From Tethya wilhelma (taxonomy: Eukaryota > Porifera > Demospongiae > Tethyida > Tethyidae), in assembly GCA_964030475.1 (NCBI GenBank), contig CAXIPT010000001.1:25279938-25343937 (forward strand): 64,000 bases of DNA, read 5' to 3'. The first letter of the stretch is position 1, and each line of letters opens with the position of its first letter. Shown here in pieces: positions 13,021-25,597 of the stretch. The notes below the pieces were generated by a model. That model was not told the DNA's origin and did no database searches. It worked only from the letters and a program-made list of their open reading frames with translations. A program made the position numbers and the translations under genes.

Positions 13021-16000
13021 ATGGTAGATGCTAATTCTCTTAGTAAAACTCTGCTCATTTTTACACTGATACTGATAGCAACAAGCCATGGAGAAGCTGG
13101 TACATACGTATTATGCAACAAATTGTTATTATAATATTATTACATACATGCCTCTCATGATAACACTAAAGCTTTTCGGTTCAAATTGAGAGGAGTATCT
13201 TATTCTAATGGCGATACTGTCCTTATGGAAGACATAGGAGAAGGAGAGAATGCTCTCTTCTGTACAACCACAGAGACTCACTGTTGTGGAGTAGATGTTA
13301 ATGGAACAGCAGTTCCTGCTGAAAGAAGAGGATATTTCCACTATCCTGAGAGTGCTAGTTATCACAGGGTTCCCACCAGAGGTGATGTTGGTGATGATGG
13401 GCTCTTCATAGAAAGAGGATATCAAAACATTTCTCTCCAACGACTTTCCAATGCTACTACAACTCCACCCACTGGGAAATATCAATGCTACATAACTTCT
13501 TATTATTATAGACGTTCAATAATATCCATCAACATTGGTAAGTGTTCAAACTTTTTCCTGGCAAAATTCACAAATATGGCCAGGTTTGAATGCCAGAGCA
13601 ATCAAGACAAAAGTGTTTAGAGCAATGTTTTCCTCATGGTCATATGTTATTTACATACAGGAGTACTTAGACTATAAAGCTAATAGCATCGCTTTTGAAA
13701 GTTTCGCTGCCGGGCTATAAAAAATACACAGCGTATTATTGTAGTGAATTAGATCCTTCTGTGGCAAAAGCTCTACTATTAATGCAACAAGGATTTAAGC
13801 ATAGGTAGCTTGATTGTTGCTTAGCTTCATCACACGACACACATTTTATCTTTGGTAACAAAACAGCACCTACAATTATAGTGAACCAGTTCCTTTAATT
13901 ATTAGCTTCCTTTCACCAAATTTAATAATGCCAAATAACTGCATGGATATTCATTTTTATACACACAGTTCATTTAGGTATGTTTTTATACCTGAGAGGC
14001 ACAGCTTATCCCAACAACAGTATCATATCAATAGATGATATTGGTGAGGGAGCATGAGCTCTTCAGTGCAGGACTGACAGCACTCAATGTTGTAGGACAA
14101 CCGATGATCCTGATGGAATTGCCAAGGGACAATGGTTCTATCCAAATGGGAGTGAAGTTAGTATTAGTGGAAACTTTTACAAGACAAATCAAGTCAGCAG
14201 CGTTAATCTGAATCGCCGGTGGAGAAGACATCCCATTGGTCACTTTCAATGTGTCATACCGGACGATAATGGAGAGAATGAGACACTGTCTGTCTATCTC
14301 TTTAGTAGTAAGTTGCAAGAACAAACACAGAATGAATTATAGAGGGTAAAACTGGCAAAAATTAAATTTGGCGAATTGGCTAATTATTCTGCAAATCGCC
14401 AAACTTAAAATTGCCAATCATGCTAAAATGTGAATTTGCAAAATATAAGTTATAAGTTGCTTTTGATAAATTACTCCTCACACATACACTGGTCAAGAGT
14501 TAATGCAAAAAAATTACACAGCAAATATAATTATAAAAATTAGCTGGAGATTTTTACATAGAAAACATTCTTTATGTTAAAGTTTCACATGTATGTTAGT
14601 TACTGTGATGTATTATAATTATATATTGGCTATAGGTCATCAAAATTTCGAGCACTTAATTTTTGCATGCATGCAGTGTAGTACAAATTTCTCAAAAGTG
14701 AATATTAGTCATTTATTATAACCTTGTGCTTCTTTTAGCAGAAGTATCCAAAGGTCCACAGTCAGGAATGATAGCTGGTGAACAGTATTTCTTAACATGT
14801 AAAGTTAATGGAACACAAGAAGTACCTAGTTTCTCATGGAGTGCACGTGGTAGTTACAGAATTGATACCAGGATGGTGTCTGATGTGATGTCAAACGGCT
14901 CTATTCACACCAGCATCTTAACATTTGATCCACTACAATCATTACATCAACGAAGTTACACATGTACAGTAACAGTGGGGACTGTGACAGAAATGAAATC
15001 CATTCAAGTTTATGTGAGAAGTAAGTCTTGACATGCTCAGTGTTGATCATGCTGCTCACTTTCTATACCTTTTTCTCTAGCTCCTTATATCACTGCCATG
15101 GTCAGTGGTGGTACTCCAACTGTAGGAGAGAGCTACTCCCTCACCTGCACTGTCACTGGAGCTGACCGACTTGATGCTACCATTTCATACAATTGGTTTC
15201 AATCTATTCATAGTAGATATTATTATTACGAAAAAATCCCCAATGAAAGACAATCCAGTCTTTCCTTCTCCCCTCTCAGTGAGTACGATGATAAGTGGTA
15301 CAGATGTGAGGCCACTATTTGGTCTCCATTTGTTTCTCAGAATATCAAAGAAACAAGTGAAGGTTTTAAAATCAACGTTTCAAGTAGGTTCATGTAATAA
15401 CAATCATGTCACTGAAATTTACTTCTATAACTATTACATATTCAAATAACTTTTCATTTCTCTTTATCAGCACCTATCATCACTGCCATGGTCAGTGGTG
15501 GTACTCCAACTGTAGGAGAGAGCTACTCCCTCACCTGCACTGTCACTGGAGCTGAGAGACTCAACCCCACCATGACCTACCAGTGGTTTAAGGACAACAC
15601 TGAGATCTCAGATGAAACACAATCAACTCTTTCCTTCTCTCCTCTCAGACTCTCTGACGCTGGACAGTACAAATGTGAAGCCACTGTTAGATCTGATTTG
15701 TTAAAAAGGAGAGCCATTGCACTAAGCAACACTCAAGACTTGATTGTCAAGAGTATGTAGGTAAAAATTACAACTGCTATCTCATCTGTCAAATTTCTGC
15801 TTATGGCAATATTATTATAGTTCCCATTGCTGTGACTATAACTGCCCATCCTGATGGAACCACTTTCACTGGCTCCTCTCTCAACCTGACCTGCTCCATT
15901 GAGTTGAGCGAAGCAGTGGACATTCCAGTGACAGTCAACACAATGTGGAGTGGACCATCTGGGACACAGTTTAAAACAAATACCTCTAAAATTACAAGAA

Positions 16001-16915
16001 TAACTATAATCCTTGCATCTAAACTGAGTATAGATGAATTGAGGGACTCTACAGAGTACACTTGTATGGCGAATGTCACTTCAACATCACAATTCATAAT
16101 CTCAAGTGGAACTGTAACTGACTACAAGACTATTACAGGTATATATAGATTGCATTACATAATTTGAATGACGATTAATCAGTAGCGGCGGAACAGGGGG
16201 GGGCAGGGGGGCAAAAGCCCCCCCACGTTCGCACAAACAGGGGCAGAGCCCCTTACTTTTGTAGAAAAAGTACGTCATAGTACAACTAGCTATACATTAT
16301 TAATACTGCGGCAGCTGCTATATATTATAGTTTGGGCTACACCCAATGAATTAGAAACTCCATGGTACCCCATTGCCCCCCCACTTTCAAAGTGCTTCCA
16401 CCACCTCTGTTAATTTGCTACATTTTTGCAACACAATGATAGATGTGATGCAGATGTTTCAAGTCAACTTAATGAGGACAGATGATTGCCTTACTTGGAA
16501 TGTGAGCAATTGACTTACAGTAACTGTAATAAAAAATAATAATTATTTCTTCATTTTAATAATTATTTAGACTGAAAAGGCCACAGAAATCCAGACTTCT
16601 ATCCACAACCAAATGCTTTGGGCCATAAGAAAACGATGCCACTGTAAACTACCAAACGAAGTGATTATACTTCCCGGTACATTTTCCTGTCAGCAATCTC
16701 TCAATCAAACCACCTACAGGAGCTCCATCATCGCTACATATAACTACAATGCTACTACACTAGTGGGGTATATTCAAGACTGGGTGATCTCTGACCCCAC
16801 ACTGACCATTCAGTGGTACACTGTGAAACTGGATCAAAAATGTCCACTAAGTATTTCTTCCCTTGAAGATCCAGAGTGTAGAGCAGCTGCAAGGAAAATC
16901 TCTGAGTATATTTGA
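13021..16915 (+). CDS. Secreted Ig-superfamily protein 1 (contains an in-frame stop)
   Basis: Probable extracellular protein. Exons: 13021-13099, 13172-13537, 13969-14307, 14739-15020, 15081-15383, 15471-15752, 15821-16138, 16443-16501, 16571-16915 (791 codons). Order: signal peptide, Cys-Cys Ig domain (GEGENALFC..HCCG), second Cys-Cys Ig domain, three Ig domains (two with a GTPTVGESYSLTC strand), a fourth Ig type (GSSLNLTCSIELSE), then the C-terminal cysteine module split over a 59-bp exon and the last exon. Exon 3 carries an in-frame TGA at 14055 where paralogues encode Glu or Asp-Ala before the first Cys. Because that exon is phase 1-1 with length divisible by three, skipping it would keep frame. 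So the gene is either a recent pseudogene, an allele, a sequencing error, or rescued by skipping. Ig fold assignments are from Cys/Trp spacing. Confidence 0.75.
16180..16409. mobile_element. hAT-like miniature inverted-repeat element
   Basis: Begins cagtagcggcggaacagggg and ends with sequence whose reverse complement starts cagaggtggtggaagca, giving imperfect inverted termini of the CAG..GGCGGA kind typical of hAT elements, each next to a G-run/C-run segment. No coding capacity in 230 bp. It sits in the intron between exons 7 and 8 of secreted protein 1; the matching intron of the duplicate (17933-17994) is only about 60 bp, which supports insertion after duplication. A clean 8-bp target duplication is not visible (only ttaat is shared). 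Confidence 0.65.
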
Positions 16916-17258
16916 ATCTTGCATGTGTTTCAATGTGACAGCCAAAACAATGAAATTTATTAACTCTATAGGATTTTCGTTAGGATTATAGTATGCACAG
17001 ACATTAAATTTTGTTTGCAGTTTAATAAGCAAATAATTATGATACACAAAATTTAATCTTATTATAAACTTGTACTGTGTTTTTATATATACTGAACACA
17101 TGGGTAGGAAACTACCTGCATGTGGTCACATATAGTTTATAGATAATGCGAAGAGAAACTGTGTGCTAGCTCCCTTATAACTGTTACAATAGCATTTAAC
17201 TTCAAAATTCAGTTTTTATAGTTAGCATCAAAGCTTTTCGTTCTATGTGACTTATCAG
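16916..17258. other. Spacer between tandem duplicates
   Basis: AT-rich, no coding region found. The first part (tgtttcaatgtgacag, tgaaatttattaac) resembles 18480-18530 downstream of the duplicate, so the 3' flank was copied too. Confidence 0.5.
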
Positions 17259-18465
17259 CACCTATCATCACTGCCATGGTCAGTGGTGGTACTCCAACTG
17301 TAGGAGAGAGCTACTCCCTCACCTGCACTGTCACTGGAGCTGAGAGACTCAACCCCACCATGACCTACCAGTGGTTTAAGGACAACACTGAGATCTCAGA
17401 TGAAACACAATCAACTCTTTCCTTCTCTCCTCTCAGACTCTCTGACGCTGGACAGTACAAATGTGAAGCCACTGTTAGATCTGATTTGTTAAAAAGGAGA
17501 GCCATTGCACTAAGCAACACTCAAGACTTGATTGTCAAGAGTATGTAGGTAAAAATTACAACTGCTATCTCATCTGTCAAATTTCTGCTTATGGCAATAT
17601 TATTATAGTTCCCATTGCTGTGACTATAACTGCCCATCCTGATGGAACCACTTTCACTGGCTCCTCTCTCAACCTGACCTGCTCCATTGAGTTGAGCGAA
17701 GCAGTGGACATTCCAGTGACAGTCAACACAATGTGGAGTGGACCATCTGGGACACAGTTTAAAACAAATACCTCTAAAATTGCAAAGATTAATATCATGC
17801 TTGCATCTGAACTGAGTGTAGATGAGCTGATTGACTCCGGATCCACAGAATACTCTTGCATGGCTAATGTCAGTTCGACATCACAATTTTTAATCTCCAG
17901 TGAAACTGTATCAGACTACAAGACCATTAAAGGTGGCTGGCTATTATGAAAATGTTGATTGATACTATTAAAATAATTATATTTCATACTATAGATGTGA
18001 TGCAAATGTTTCAAGTCAATCTAATGCGAACTGATGACTGCCTTAGTTGGAATGTAAGCAATAATCTAAATAGCTAAAATTAAATTTAATTGGAAATAAC
18101 ATTAATTAATTTTTGTTCCATCAATAATTCAGTCGAAAAAGGCCATGGAAATCCAGACATGTATTCACAACCAAATGCTTCGAGCTATCAGAAAACGATG
18201 CCGCTGTGAACTACCAAAGGAAAACCTCCTTCCTGGCATATTTTCCTGTCAGCACTCCCTCAATCAGGCCACCTACAGGAGCTCTATCCTTGCTACATAT
18301 GGTAATAATGCCACTAGACTAGTGGAGCTCATCCAAGACTGGGTGACCTCTGACCCCACACTCACCATCCAGTGGTACACTGTGAAACTGGATCAAAAGT
18401 GCCCAGTCAGCATTTCTTCCCTCGAGGATCCAGAATGTAGAGCGGTTGCAAGGAAACAACCCTAA
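17259..18465 (+). pseudogene. Partial duplicate of secreted Ig protein 1 (last four exons only)
   Basis: Exons 17259-17540, 17609-17932, 17995-18053 and 18133-18465 reproduce the last four exons of the preceding gene with the same phases and an intact end (..ARKQP stop). No signal-peptide or N-terminal exon lies between 16916 and 17258. The first exon, its intron and the first half of the next exon read identical to 15464-15993, then the two diverge. It could be a truncated pseudogene, or an alternative set of 3' exons for the upstream gene, since the entering phase is compatible with splicing from exon 5. Confidence 0.7.
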
Positions 18466-18772
18466 GTATCAAATGTTGGGTTTCAATGTGACAGGAAAAC
18501 AATGAAATTTATTAACACTTTAGGAGTTGTCAGCCTACAATATGCATGGACATTTGTTTGCTGTTCAATTAGTAAATATTACATAAATTAATGTTATAAA
18601 TTTATACCAAACACGTCGGTAGAAAGCTACCCGCATGTGGCCACATAGTTTCACTTCAATGCTGCCATCATGATCACTCAAGTCTTATAAGTCTGCCAAA
18701 AGCAGTATGACATTGTACAATAATTATACTGCATGCATGCAAGTGGGAATGTGTTTGAGAAGAGGAATAATT

Positions 18773-19295
18773 ATTGTGATTACACCATATAATATTATAA
18801 AAGTTTGAAGTTAAGGTAGAGAGTATAGTGCACACCCAGTTCTCATGGCCTTGACAGTATGGTATAATGGTCTTACCATATAGCGGGAAAATTTGGCGAG
18901 GAATTTAATTTGGTCAATTAGCCAATTGTGACAACCTTTACCAATTCACGAGCAGAAAACATGTGCAGGTTATGCTAGCTTTAGCACTAAAAGACTCTCT
19001 ACTGTCCTACTATTGCAGTCTGAAAGTTCACAAGGTTCATTCGTGTAACTAGAGCATGATTTTCACCTCCAAAAATGAGCTTAGAGTAAAATTTGCCCAA
19101 TTTTAAGCGCACCAAATTTTCCTGCTATAAAGTCATTACATAATATTAATTTCAAAACAAACTTGCACTTCCATTATGTAGTTAGTCACAGTTGTTTATT
19201 TCCTAGGCCATATTGGCTAGGTATACACCATTGAGTCATGCCATGAAGTGGTCAAGTACTTGGATAGCTTCGTCATGAGCAAAAACCTTAATTAG
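18773..19295 (+). pseudogene. Relic of a phosphatase D2 3' end
   Basis: Two decayed exon fragments in the expected order. 18773-18848 (gattacaccata, tttgaagttaaggtagag, cacacccagttctca) matches part of the D2 exon 11918-12222 of phosphatase B. 19213-19295 (gtcatgccatgaagtggtca, then acttggatagctt) matches its terminal exon 12558-12635. The catalytic P-loop exon is missing between them, where an inverted-repeat element now lies. The flank to 19514 resembles the 12.8-kb spacer. This shows a phosphatase once sat upstream of the next secreted Ig gene. Confidence 0.65.
18873..19131. mobile_element. Degenerate inverted-repeat element (TATAGCGGGAAA family)
   Basis: Left end taccatatagcgggaaaatt and right end accaaattttcctgctata are inverted relatives of each other and of the well-preserved copy at 59623-59833. 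No coding capacity. It interrupts the phosphatase relic. Confidence 0.5.
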
Positions 19296-19514
19296 ATTAT
19301 ATACAACAAACAGAATTCAATGTAGACAGATTGATGACATTGGTAGGCTAATTACTTTAGCAGCAATTGAAAATTTCATTACTGTAACCACAGGTACCAA
19401 GCATGACGCTCTTAGTAGTTTGAGACTACATGACATAGTACATTGAGTTCGATCTGAAGAAGCACTTGTATGAACTAGTCTTAAACTAAGAGAGCCAGTA
19501 ACAATTATAGTAAA

Positions 19515-22500
19515 ATGATTTCAAGCAAGATGAAGAATGCTTCTCTTAGCAAAACCTTTACACTGGTGTTAGTGGTATTTATATGTTTGCTATTGGTGAG
19601 AGCCAATGGACAAGGTCAGTTGATAGATTTCAAGCAAATAAGAAACTTAGTCCAACATAATTAAATTGAATAGGATTCATGCTCAGAGGTCTCTACTATT
19701 CTGATGGTGACACTGTCCTCTGGAGTGATATTGGAGAAGGAGAGAATGCTCTCTTCTGTACAACCACAGAGATTGACTGTTGTGGAGTAGATGCTAATGG
19801 AGTAGTAGATCCAGCTCAACGTAGAGGACAGTTCTACTATCCCAATGGAACCCAGGTCCCAATCAGAGCAGGTGCTGGTAGTGATGGACTCTTTAGAGCA
19901 AGAGGTTATCAGTCCATTTCTCTCCAGCGACTCTCTTCAGCTACTACTGATCCACTTACTGGCCAATATCGCTGTAGCATCCCTGATAGAAATGGAATCA
20001 GCATTACTACTGTCATTAACATTCAATTACTTGGTACTATTGATATAGAGACATACATGACACACAATAATTGCGCATGCTCAGTAGTAAGAGCATTTGC
20101 AGCTAGATTAGAAGATTTTTCTAATGAATTTCCCATGCATGTGTGGTAGGTATTTTAAGTTATTATATAAATTAACTTAGCAAACATAAGATAGCTATTA
20201 TTAATCATTATGGTATTATCATATACATACAGATGTCGATGAATGTGCTATGGGAACTGATGACTGTGTCTCTATTGCCTTCTGCTATAACACTATTGGT
20301 AGCTTCACTTGTACTTGTCCACCTAGCTTAATTGGAGATGGTAGAACACCACCCAATGGAGATGGATGTAGAGGTATGTGATTCAGTGATTTATAGTGTT
20401 ATAACTACATCCACATCAGTGTCTTCTTATCCTTCCCCATAGTGCATTTGTCAATTTATAGCCTTGGAAATGGTACTGTTGGTGAAAACTATTACCTCAT
20501 CTGCTCAGGTAGAATAAGACGATCATTTACTTTTGAGTGGACAGGGCCTCCCAATAATACGCCACTCCCTACTGATAATGACACTAGGACAGTGGATGAG
20601 ACGAGCCTTGGTGCCACACAGTCAACTGAAATACACTTTAAACCACTACAATTTTATCATGAAGGGACATACACATGTCAAGTAACAATAAATCCTGAAG
20701 ACCAAGACTCAGAAGTCTACAGGGAAAGCATTCAAGTCAAAGTCAATGGTAATTTGGTCACTTTAATAATAATTATTGCTGAGCGCCTTAGCGCAAGGCA
20801 GTGTAATCCTGCTGAGCCAAAAATTGTGGAAGTATATCCAGCCAATTGTGTGTCATAATACCGGATGAAAACGGGGCCAATTTGACTAAAATTGTTCCGG
20901 TTATGCATTTGAATTTGATGACCTTTACCAATCAATGTAATTGAGCACGTGCATGCAAGTGCCCACACAACTCTCTAGCTCTATAACGGAACACAGCCAC
21001 TGGAGTGCTCAGCTGGTTGCCATACTTGAATCCTCTAGCTAATATCAGAAGAGGTGAGAGTTACTAGCTTGCTTGCTACCACTGTGACTCTTGCAAACTT
21101 GAATGATTATGATTACCTGCACAATACTAAGCAATCAGATCAATGATTCTAGATATAGCTTAGCATGCACTTGCTGCTAACAATACTGCTTTAGTGATTC
21201 AAGGAATGCCTCTATCTGCGCGAGGCAATTTCCCTGCACTCAGTGTACTTCTAGTTATGCTTAGATTATCAGTATCACTGAGTCTCACTTTCTTTGCCCT
21301 CTTAGGACAAATTCAGCTCATATTTCGAGGTGTGTCATACCCTAATAACAGCGTGATTGCAATGAATGACATTGGAAATACTTCAACTGGCAGTGCTATC
21401 CTCTGTACTACTAACAGAAGGCCATGTTGTTCAACTCCTCCAAATCGTTTTGGAGAGTGGTCCAATCCTAAGGGATTTATTGTGCCTAATAATGCCGCTG
21501 GTGGAGATTTTTACAGAGGCAGAGGAGACGATGGAACAATATACTTGAATCGCAGAAATGAAGATGTCGAATCCATAACTGGATCATATTGTTGTGAACT
21601 GCCTGATAAGACAGGAACAACACAAAGACTCTGTGTTACATTAGGTTAGTGTTTTCCTGTACAATCATATTATAGTTAACCTCTTTCCCAGGCCTTCTAT
21701 GTACTGCTAGTATTGATTTATTAAATTTACAATCTTTAGTATTTTTGTAATTTTTTTATCACGCAGAAGGCCTGGTGAACGAAATCAGGTGAGTGACATT
21801 AGAAAATTTGTAGCATAGGAGACCTAATCACATGCAAGAATCCAAGATTATTTCTTGTGCACAAGCCCACAAGGCAAGACAAAGAGCAGCATTTTAGAGT
21901 AGCACTGTGCTAGTCAATAACTCAAATGAAAGCAATGCCTGCCAAAATGTTTCAAAGCAGCAAGAAAGTTGAAAAAAAGAGCAAAAAGAAGCGATGTCTG
22001 GAAATATCACTCATGTTCTAAGGTCAAAATAAGTCTAAAATTTATGCTTACTTAACATGGCTCTTTTTTTCTGGTCTTGATCTTTTGACTTCTGTCATCT
22101 GGTCTTCAAGCTCAGATTGGCTTGTAGTCTAGCTCCAGTCCAAAGCATTAGCATAGCTCACATAATTATTCACAAACTGATGATGTCATATGCAAAATAC
22201 GTGGGTAGTCTAAGCGGACCTGCCCATGCGTAAAATCACTTGTCTACCATGCGTCTACCCTCGTTTCCCAGGCCCTCTGCGTGCTTAAATAAAATATGTC
22301 TGGTAAAGATCGTCAACGTAAAAATCAGCAATAGCAGCACACAGAGGGCCTGGGGACGAGGCTACATTATAGTGATGATAATAATAATAATAAGAGAATT
22401 TATGACAGTTTTATTAGCTATGACACATGCATACATATAATAATTATTATAAGTAAGTTAGCACTTTATACAGGTACATATGTATCAAGTATACAACTGC

Positions 22501-25142
22501 TTCATGTTGACTGCATTAACCCATGCTTACTTAGCCCATGTAAATTAATATGAAATGCTGACAATCATGCAATATTGTCTACATTTGAAATGCAGCACTT
22601 TTTACTATCTCTTCAAATGGAACAAATGTTGCTGGAGAACAGTATCAGCTAAACTGTACAATAAAGATTAATGGAACAACTACAACTAAATGGCATAGTC
22701 CTCCAAATGACCAAGTTATTTCAAGTCAAGAGAATGATCATAAGACAGTATCCAATGAAACTATGTACACATACATCAGTACACATTTCTCCAGAAGCTA
22801 CTACTATCGTACCATGGTAATGACTGTAACTAGAATTCTACAGTTTGATCCTCTACAATCATCAGATGAAGGGAGCTACACATGTACAGTGACAGTGGGG
22901 ACTGTGACAGAAAAGAGATCTTTTCATGTCAATGTGGAGGGTAAGACTTGACATGCTCAGTATTGATCATGTTGTTCACTTCCTACCCTCTTCTCCAGCA
23001 CCTGTCATCACTGCCATGGTCAGTGGTGCTACTCCAATTGTAGAAGAGAGCTACTCCCTCACCTGCACTGTCACTGGAGCTGACAGACTCAATGCCACCA
23101 TAACCTACCAGTGGTTTAAGGACAACACTGTGATCTTATATGAAACAGAATCAACTCTCTCCTTCACTTCTCTCAGTCAGTTTAATGAAGGACAGTACAG
23201 ATGTAGGGTCACTGTTAGTTCTACACTACTTGGTCAGACTTATATTGTGAAATCAAGTGAAGAGTTTCAAATTATTGTCCCTAGTAAGCTCAATTATAAT
23301 ATAATAGCAACTGCTATTGATTATAATTCAGAATCTTAATTTTTTCACATATATAATATTTCTATATCAGCACCTGTCATCATTGCCATCGTCAGTGGTG
23401 GTACTCCAACTGTAGGAGAGAGCTACTCCCTCACCTGCACTGTCATTGGAGCTGACCGACTCAACCCCACCATAACCTACCAGTGGTTTAAGGACAACAC
23501 TGTGATCTCAGGTCAAACAGAATCAACTCTCTCCTTCTCTTCTCTCAGTCTCTCTGATGCTGGACAGTACAGATGTGATATCACTGTCAGTTCAGGACTA
23601 TTGAATAGAGATATTTCAAACTCAAGTTCACGACATCAGCTTGTAATACCAAGTAAGCTGCAGCATTAAGTTCTGGGATACAGGTAAAATAATTACAAGA
23701 CCGAACTGAACATTAATCAATAATTAACAAAAACTGCTCATTGCACAGTGATGAGACTTTACACACTAGTTCAGCTAGAATTTATACAACTCTAGGCTTA
23801 ATTTGGTTGTTGGCACAAGTTTAGCCAACTGAAGCAAATTAAGAACTCAAAATTTAGCAATTTTTGACGTCAAATATCTGCAACAGTATACTTATAGTAG
23901 AGTGAATCAAGGCAGACAGTCAGAAATACAACATTAATTGTGAGGGTCTAGCGAAGAGTGTTTAAAAAATTGCTTTCTTGATTGGGAAATAATTTATATT
24001 ATGGCCATATCTCTACCATTTTAAACTAAACTGATACTGATTTTTATGAAAAAAATTTCGGTTTGTTAATTAAATTCAAATGGTATCCTGAAACTTTAAT
24101 CTGTTCAGTGTACTCATAGCCATATACTTGCTTAATAACTAATGGAATTCTGATCATACAGCACATCTTTCAGATGCTAGTAAGATCTTTAATTATACTC
24201 TAACTCATTGTCAATAGGTTTATTATTTCAAATCCGATTGAATGGGATACCCAACTGTCATGAGTGGGCTCTGACAAATGCTGCAAACAAGATAAACGAT
24301 CTTCTTTCAACACTAGTCCAGGCTGTGGAGCAGGAGTGTGAGTGTGGGTTCACTAGAGGTCACATCACTGAGGATGCCTTCCAGTGTTTCTCTGAGTCAC
24401 CACAACACGTCACATTCAGAGCAAGACTGAGTGAAACATCTCAAGCCTCCACAGTACAGCTGATAGCTTACATTGAACAATGGGCAATGACCTCTAAAAT
24501 CATTGCTATAAGGCATTTTCGTCTCAACATTATTACCACCTGTGACACAGTCATACACAATTTTTACAGTCCTGAATGCCCACAGGAACACAAGAAGGTG
24601 TCAGTCAATGAAGAAAATGGGATGACAGCCATGTTTCAGCTAAAGTTTGGACTAACAGAACATTGCATTACTTGGAGCGTAAGTCACTTTTCACATGCAG
24701 GCATGCTTGCATGAATACTGTTAGAGCATCAGTGACTATACGTACACACACATTGCAGAATGAAAAGGCAAAGGTTATCCAATCGAGTATTGAAGCAGAA
24801 ATATTACAAGAAATCAACTCAAAGTGTGAATGCATTGTACCAAAAGAAAACCTCCTTCCTGGTACATTCAGTTGCCATGACTCCCACAACCAGACTACCT
24901 ACAGGAGCTCTGTCTTTGGAACACAGACTTACAATGCTACTATACTAGTGGGGTTCATCCAAGACTGGGTGACCTCTGACCCCACTCTCACCATCCAGTG
25001 GTACACTGTGAAACTGGATCAAAAGTGCCCAGTCAGCATTTCCTCCCTGGGAGACCCAGAGTGTGGAGGGGAGAGATCTCATCGTGATGATCCCAACATA
25101 GCCCGCTGTGTGGAGGTGTGCATTGCTAGGAGCCGTCCTTAA
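19515..25142 (+). CDS. Secreted Ig/EGF protein 2 with two C-terminal modules
   Basis: Exons: 19515-19614, 19674-20033, 20233-20373, 20443-20748, 21306-21644, 22596-22940, 22999-23283, 23371-23652, 24218-24678, 24759-25142; these sum exactly to 1000 residues. Order: signal peptide (..VRANGQG), Cys-Cys Ig domain, calcium-binding EGF-like domain (starts DVDEC), Ig, second Cys-Cys Ig domain, three Ig domains, then two C-terminal cysteine modules. The first module (24218-24678) is divergent and encoded without the usual internal intron (starts LLFQIRLNGIPNCHEW); the second has the standard last exon with LLPGTFSC, NQTTYRSS and IQWYTVKLD. Exon 21306-21644 might be read with an upstream ATG at 21209 as a signal peptide, but a good polypyrimidine acceptor at 21305 and phase 1 fit an internal exon. 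The fourth Ig type of the sister genes is absent. Confidence 0.82.
20078..20147 (+). repeat. tRNA-derived SINE-like fragment, copy 3
   Basis: gctcagtagtaagagcattt followed by agatttttc and atttcccatg matches the repeat copies at 10209 and 10671. Intronic, just after the first Cys-Cys Ig exon of secreted protein 2. Confidence 0.4.
21680..21785. mobile_element. Short inverted-repeat element
   Basis: cctctttcccaggccttct at the left is matched in inverse at the right by agaaggcctggtgaac. About 105 bp, no coding capacity, in the 950-bp intron of secreted protein 2. A related element lies 470 bases downstream. The rest of this intron (21786-22595) otherwise shows nothing recognisable. Confidence 0.5.
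22255..22364. mobile_element. Short inverted-repeat element, CCTCG..CCAGGC family
   Basis: Left end taccctcgtttcccaggccc and right end gggcctggggacgaggcta form inverted termini of about 28 bases around a 55-base centre. The same terminal theme (cctcgtccccaggc) bounds the larger element at 61018-61684. Confidence 0.6.
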
Positions 25143-25597
25143 ACAATGTACAGTGATTGATGTTAGTTATAGAATTATTACTGACTCAGACAGAATCTTA
25201 AGTATGCATGCATAGACATTAATTTTCTTTGCTGTTTGGTATTATGCACAAAACACAAAATTTAATGTTAGAAAATTATACTGAGCACATAGATAGGAAA
25301 CTGTTGCTACATCAATGTTGTCATGGCGATCACTCAAGTCAGCCAATAGCAGTTAAAAGAGTTGTATGACATTTTACAATAGGATAGTATTAGTTGAATG
25401 CACACTCACAACAACCATTATTTCAAATATTGTTGGCTGGCCGTAGTAATTACTCTAAAACTAGAAAACCAATGATAGTATTACTATAATATTATATGTA
25501 ACCACATGTACAAGGCATGCAGGTCAGGTGTACAAAACAGTACAGTTATACTGACCAAGTTATTTGCATTTACAAAAAACAGACAGCATTTATTGGA
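25143..25597. other. Intergenic spacer
   Basis: AT-rich, no gene found. The segment 25220-25400 (ttgctgtttggtattatg, gataggaaact, ccaatagcagtt) resembles the 3' flanks at 17000-17110 and 18530-18740, so it is duplicated flank rather than unique sequence. Confidence 0.45.

Noticed and set aside
20780..20900. Weak resemblance to a Cys-Cys Ig exon end near 20850 (gtgtcat..ccggatgaaaacggg)
   Set aside because: Only about 25 bases match and no frame or splice site continues it; could be chance.
21209..21305. Possible signal peptide and separate gene start before the second Cys-Cys Ig exon of secreted protein 2
   Set aside because: The hydrophobic run is largely the pyrimidine tract of a good acceptor (21305), phase matches the exon before, and the same exon type is internal in protein 3.
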